NCBI GenBank assembly: GCA_052143655.1
Contig: JBKQSL010000507.1
Coordinates: 1 to 7,096, forward strand
DNA: 7,096 bases
From: CAVSUR01 sp052143655
Lineage (GTDB): Bacteria; Actinomycetota; Actinomycetes; Streptosporangiales; Streptosporangiaceae
Direction of reading: 5' to 3'
In this document: positions 6,250-7,096 of the stretch, piece by piece
Layout: every line of letters begins with the position of its first letter
Numbering within the stretch: the first letter of the stretch is position 1
Translations under genes and position numbers: made by a program
Notes under the pieces: model-generated
Database searches by the model: none
What the model was told of the DNA's origin: nothing
What the model saw: the letters and a program-made list of their open reading frames with translations, nothing else

Positions 6250-6513
6250 TCAGCAGACCCGCTGACCGGCGGCCCGGTCCGCGGCGGCCGGCTCGCGGCA
6301 AGCCGGTGCGGACGTGGCGGCCAGGAACTGCGCGTAGCCGGCGGACGGCCAGTCCGGCTGCGCCGCGGCCGACTGCGCCGCAGGGCGCGCCGCCCAGGCG
6401 GGCAGGCGGTGCCGGGCCCCGCGGGCCTGGCGGGCCAGCCGGGCCGCGGCCGCGCTGGCCTGCATGTCCCGGACGCGCTCGGCCGCGAGCGCCTGGCTGA
6501 TGGACGCGTACAT
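6250..6513 (-). CDS. Small Ala/Arg-rich protein of unknown function
   Basis: This 87-residue protein starts MYASISQALAAERVRDMQAS and continues AAAARLARQARGAR. The first 35 residues look like one amphipathic helix rich in Ala and Arg; the rest is Pro/Ala-rich and probably disordered, with two Cys near the end (C72, C87). No signal peptide or membrane helix is seen. The start is unusually clear: GAGGAGG (6519-6525) lies 5 nt before the ATG at 6513, which outweighs the longer frame that opens at 6594. Short actinobacterial proteins with a similar Ala/Arg helical N-terminus exist, but I know of no assigned function. It is convergent with the LuxR-type gene, and paired hairpins separate them. It lies downstream of and on the same strand as the toxin gene, but 289 nt away, so it is probably transcribed on its own. 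Confidence 0.72.
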   Translation of the reverse strand: MYASISQALAAERVRDMQASAAAARLARQARGARHRLPAWAARPAAQSAAAQPDWPSAGYAQFLAATSAPACREPAAADRAAGQRVC

Positions 6514-6518
6514 GGGGG

Positions 6519-6525
6519 CCTCCTC
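6519..6525 (-). promoter_or_regulatory. Strong ribosome binding site deciding the start at 6513
   Basis: On the minus strand GAGGAGG stands 5 nt before ATG, close to a perfect anti-16S match. It is the clearest translation signal in the window and the main reason for calling the small gene and its start. Confidence 0.75.
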
Positions 6526-6688
6526 GATGCCGGCGGCGCCTTGCCGCCTCGGTATCGAGCCTTCCGGTAAGGCCCCTGCCCGCGCGTCGGGCATCCGCCT
6601 TATCTGCGCGCCCGGGCCGTGCCTAAGTACCCGCCGCCGCCAGGTACCCCTGAGAAAGTCGCCGCGCCGGGTGACACCGATTACAAAA

Positions 6689-6766
6689 ATGCATGAAGGG
6701 ACTTACATCGATCCTGATAACAACCTGGTTTTCTACGCATCGCCAATCCCTGAGCCGGGGAGCTGA
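6689..6766 (+). CDS. Possible small ORF in an AT-rich island
   Basis: This frame encodes 25 residues beginning MHEGTYIDPDNN and ending IPEPGS, or 31 residues if the in-frame GTG at 6671 is used. The surrounding DNA (6681-6750) is only 30 of 70 G/C, 43 %, in sharp contrast with the rest of the window. No ribosome binding site precedes either start. The residue mix (acidic, Pro/Tyr/Asn, one hydrophobic LVFYA patch) is more protein-like than the usual Arg/Pro-rich shadow frames. It may be a real micro-protein, the decayed 3' end of an acquired gene, or chance. No family is recognised. Confidence 0.25.
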   Translation: MHEGTYIDPDNNLVFYASPIPEPGS

Positions 6767-6802
6767 CCCGGTCGGCATCCGGTTCCGCCGCTGCGGGCGA
6801 CG

Positions 6803-7084
6803 TCAGAATTGTCGCGGCCGGTAGACGTCAGAGCGATGCTCGATGGCTATGACGGTGACTTGCCGAAGGTGGTCGTCGACGCGGTAGATCACCCTGTAGT
6901 CGCCCCGGCGAGCGCTACGGAGCCCCTCAAGGCCCAGCTTCAGCGGCTTGCCGGCACGGTGCGGATTCTCGGCCAGCGAGCCGTACAGCAACTCGACCAC
7001 CGCCGTCGCGACTTTCTCGGGGACCCTGGTCAATGCCCGGCGCGATGCGGCGGTCCAGGCGATCGCGTAATCGTTCTCGCTCAC
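6803..7084 (-). CDS. RelE/ParE-superfamily toxin of a type II toxin-antitoxin pair
   Basis: This 93-residue protein matches RelE-type mRNA endonucleases: an N-terminal strand YAIAWTAASRRAL, a helical pair with LTRVPEKVATAVVELLYG, then the core strands LRSARRGDYRVIYRVD (55-70) and VTVIAIEHRSDVYRPR (76-91). The basic and aromatic residues in these strands (R60, R64, H83, R84, Y88) occupy the places where RelE proteins carry their ribosome-dependent cleavage residues. Length is typical (85-100). The start is the GTG at 7084; there is no ribosome binding site, but GTGA overlaps the stop of an upstream frame by 4 nt, which implies translation coupled to the preceding gene. That gene would be the antitoxin, outside the window. 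The toxin looks intact. Inhibition of translation under stress is the family role; a ParE-like gyrase target cannot be fully excluded from sequence alone. Confidence 0.9.
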   Translation of the reverse strand: MSENDYAIAWTAASRRALTRVPEKVATAVVELLYGSLAENPHRAGKPLKLGLEGLRSARRGDYRVIYRVDDHLRQVTVIAIEHRSDVYRPRQF

Positions 7085-7096
7085 CGGCCGGAGATG
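7081..7096 (-). CDS. Last four codons of a likely antitoxin gene (partial)
   Basis: Upstream of the toxin GTG, the frame ATC-TCC-GGC-CGG-TGA (Ile-Ser-Gly-Arg-stop) ends within the toxin start codon, giving the 4-nt GTGA overlap typical of antitoxin-toxin operons. The rest lies past the right edge. With a RelE-type toxin the expected partner is a Phd/YefM- or RelB-like antitoxin, but too little is visible to name it. Confidence 0.35.

Noticed and set aside
2861..6301. An 1146-codon open frame on the minus strand covering the whole LuxR-type gene.
   Set aside because: It is the mirror of the real gene: its product is a Gly/Arg/Pro/Gln-rich low-complexity string with no domain, while the plus strand encodes clear Walker and helix-turn-helix motifs. 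Long antisense frames are common in very GC-rich genes.
6559..6573. GCCTT-CCGGT-AAGGC inverted repeat upstream of the small gene at 6250-6513.
   Set aside because: A 5-bp stem is expected by chance at this length and shows no link to a promoter.
6627..6647. GTACC...GGTAC inverted repeat, considered as part of a riboswitch or operator upstream of the minus-strand small gene.
   Set aside because: Only 5-bp arms around a GCC repeat, and none of the conserved core elements of known actinobacterial riboswitches is visible nearby.

Overview
The window is very GC-rich chromosomal DNA. Its genes carry G or C at nearly every third codon position, and its families (OmpR-type regulator with HAMP histidine kinase, large ATP-binding LuxR-type regulator, RelE-like toxin, small Ala/Arg-rich proteins) fit an actinomycete such as a streptomycete or a member of the Streptosporangiales. 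The genus cannot be fixed from the sequence. No RNA gene, CRISPR array, insertion sequence or phage gene is visible.

Left part (1-2502): a signalling and export module. The first 97 codons of an ABC-transporter ATPase (MacB/LolD-like) run off the left edge on the minus strand. Divergent from it, after a 331-bp intergenic region, is a tightly spaced two-component operon: an OmpR-family response regulator (624-1277) and its membrane histidine kinase (1288-2502). The intergenic region holds a four-part symmetric TAAC/GTTA dyad (503-537) with 11-bp spacing between half-sites, the best candidate operator for the regulator. The likely logic is that the kinase senses an envelope signal, phosphorylates the regulator, and the regulator controls its own operon and probably the divergent transporter.

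Middle (2503-6070): a 571-bp region with no convincing gene but several short perfect palindromes and a GC-rich hairpin, leading into a 998-residue LuxR-type regulator with an N-terminal AAA/NTPase domain and a C-terminal helix-turn-helix. Its target is not evident here.

Right part (6071-7096): the LuxR gene ends towards a block of degenerate 13-bp repeats and two strong tandem hairpins, probably a terminator shared with a convergent small Ala-rich protein gene (6250-6513, minus) that has an excellent ribosome binding site. Beyond it lies an AT-rich island (43 % GC over 6681-6750) with a possible 25-31-codon ORF. The window ends in a RelE/ParE-family toxin gene (6803-7084, minus), whose GTG start overlaps by 4 nt the stop of an upstream frame that is probably its antitoxin.

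I see no clearly new multi-gene system. The items most worth a second look are the symmetric operator, the AT-rich island with its small ORF, the hairpin cluster, and the small protein at 6250-6513.
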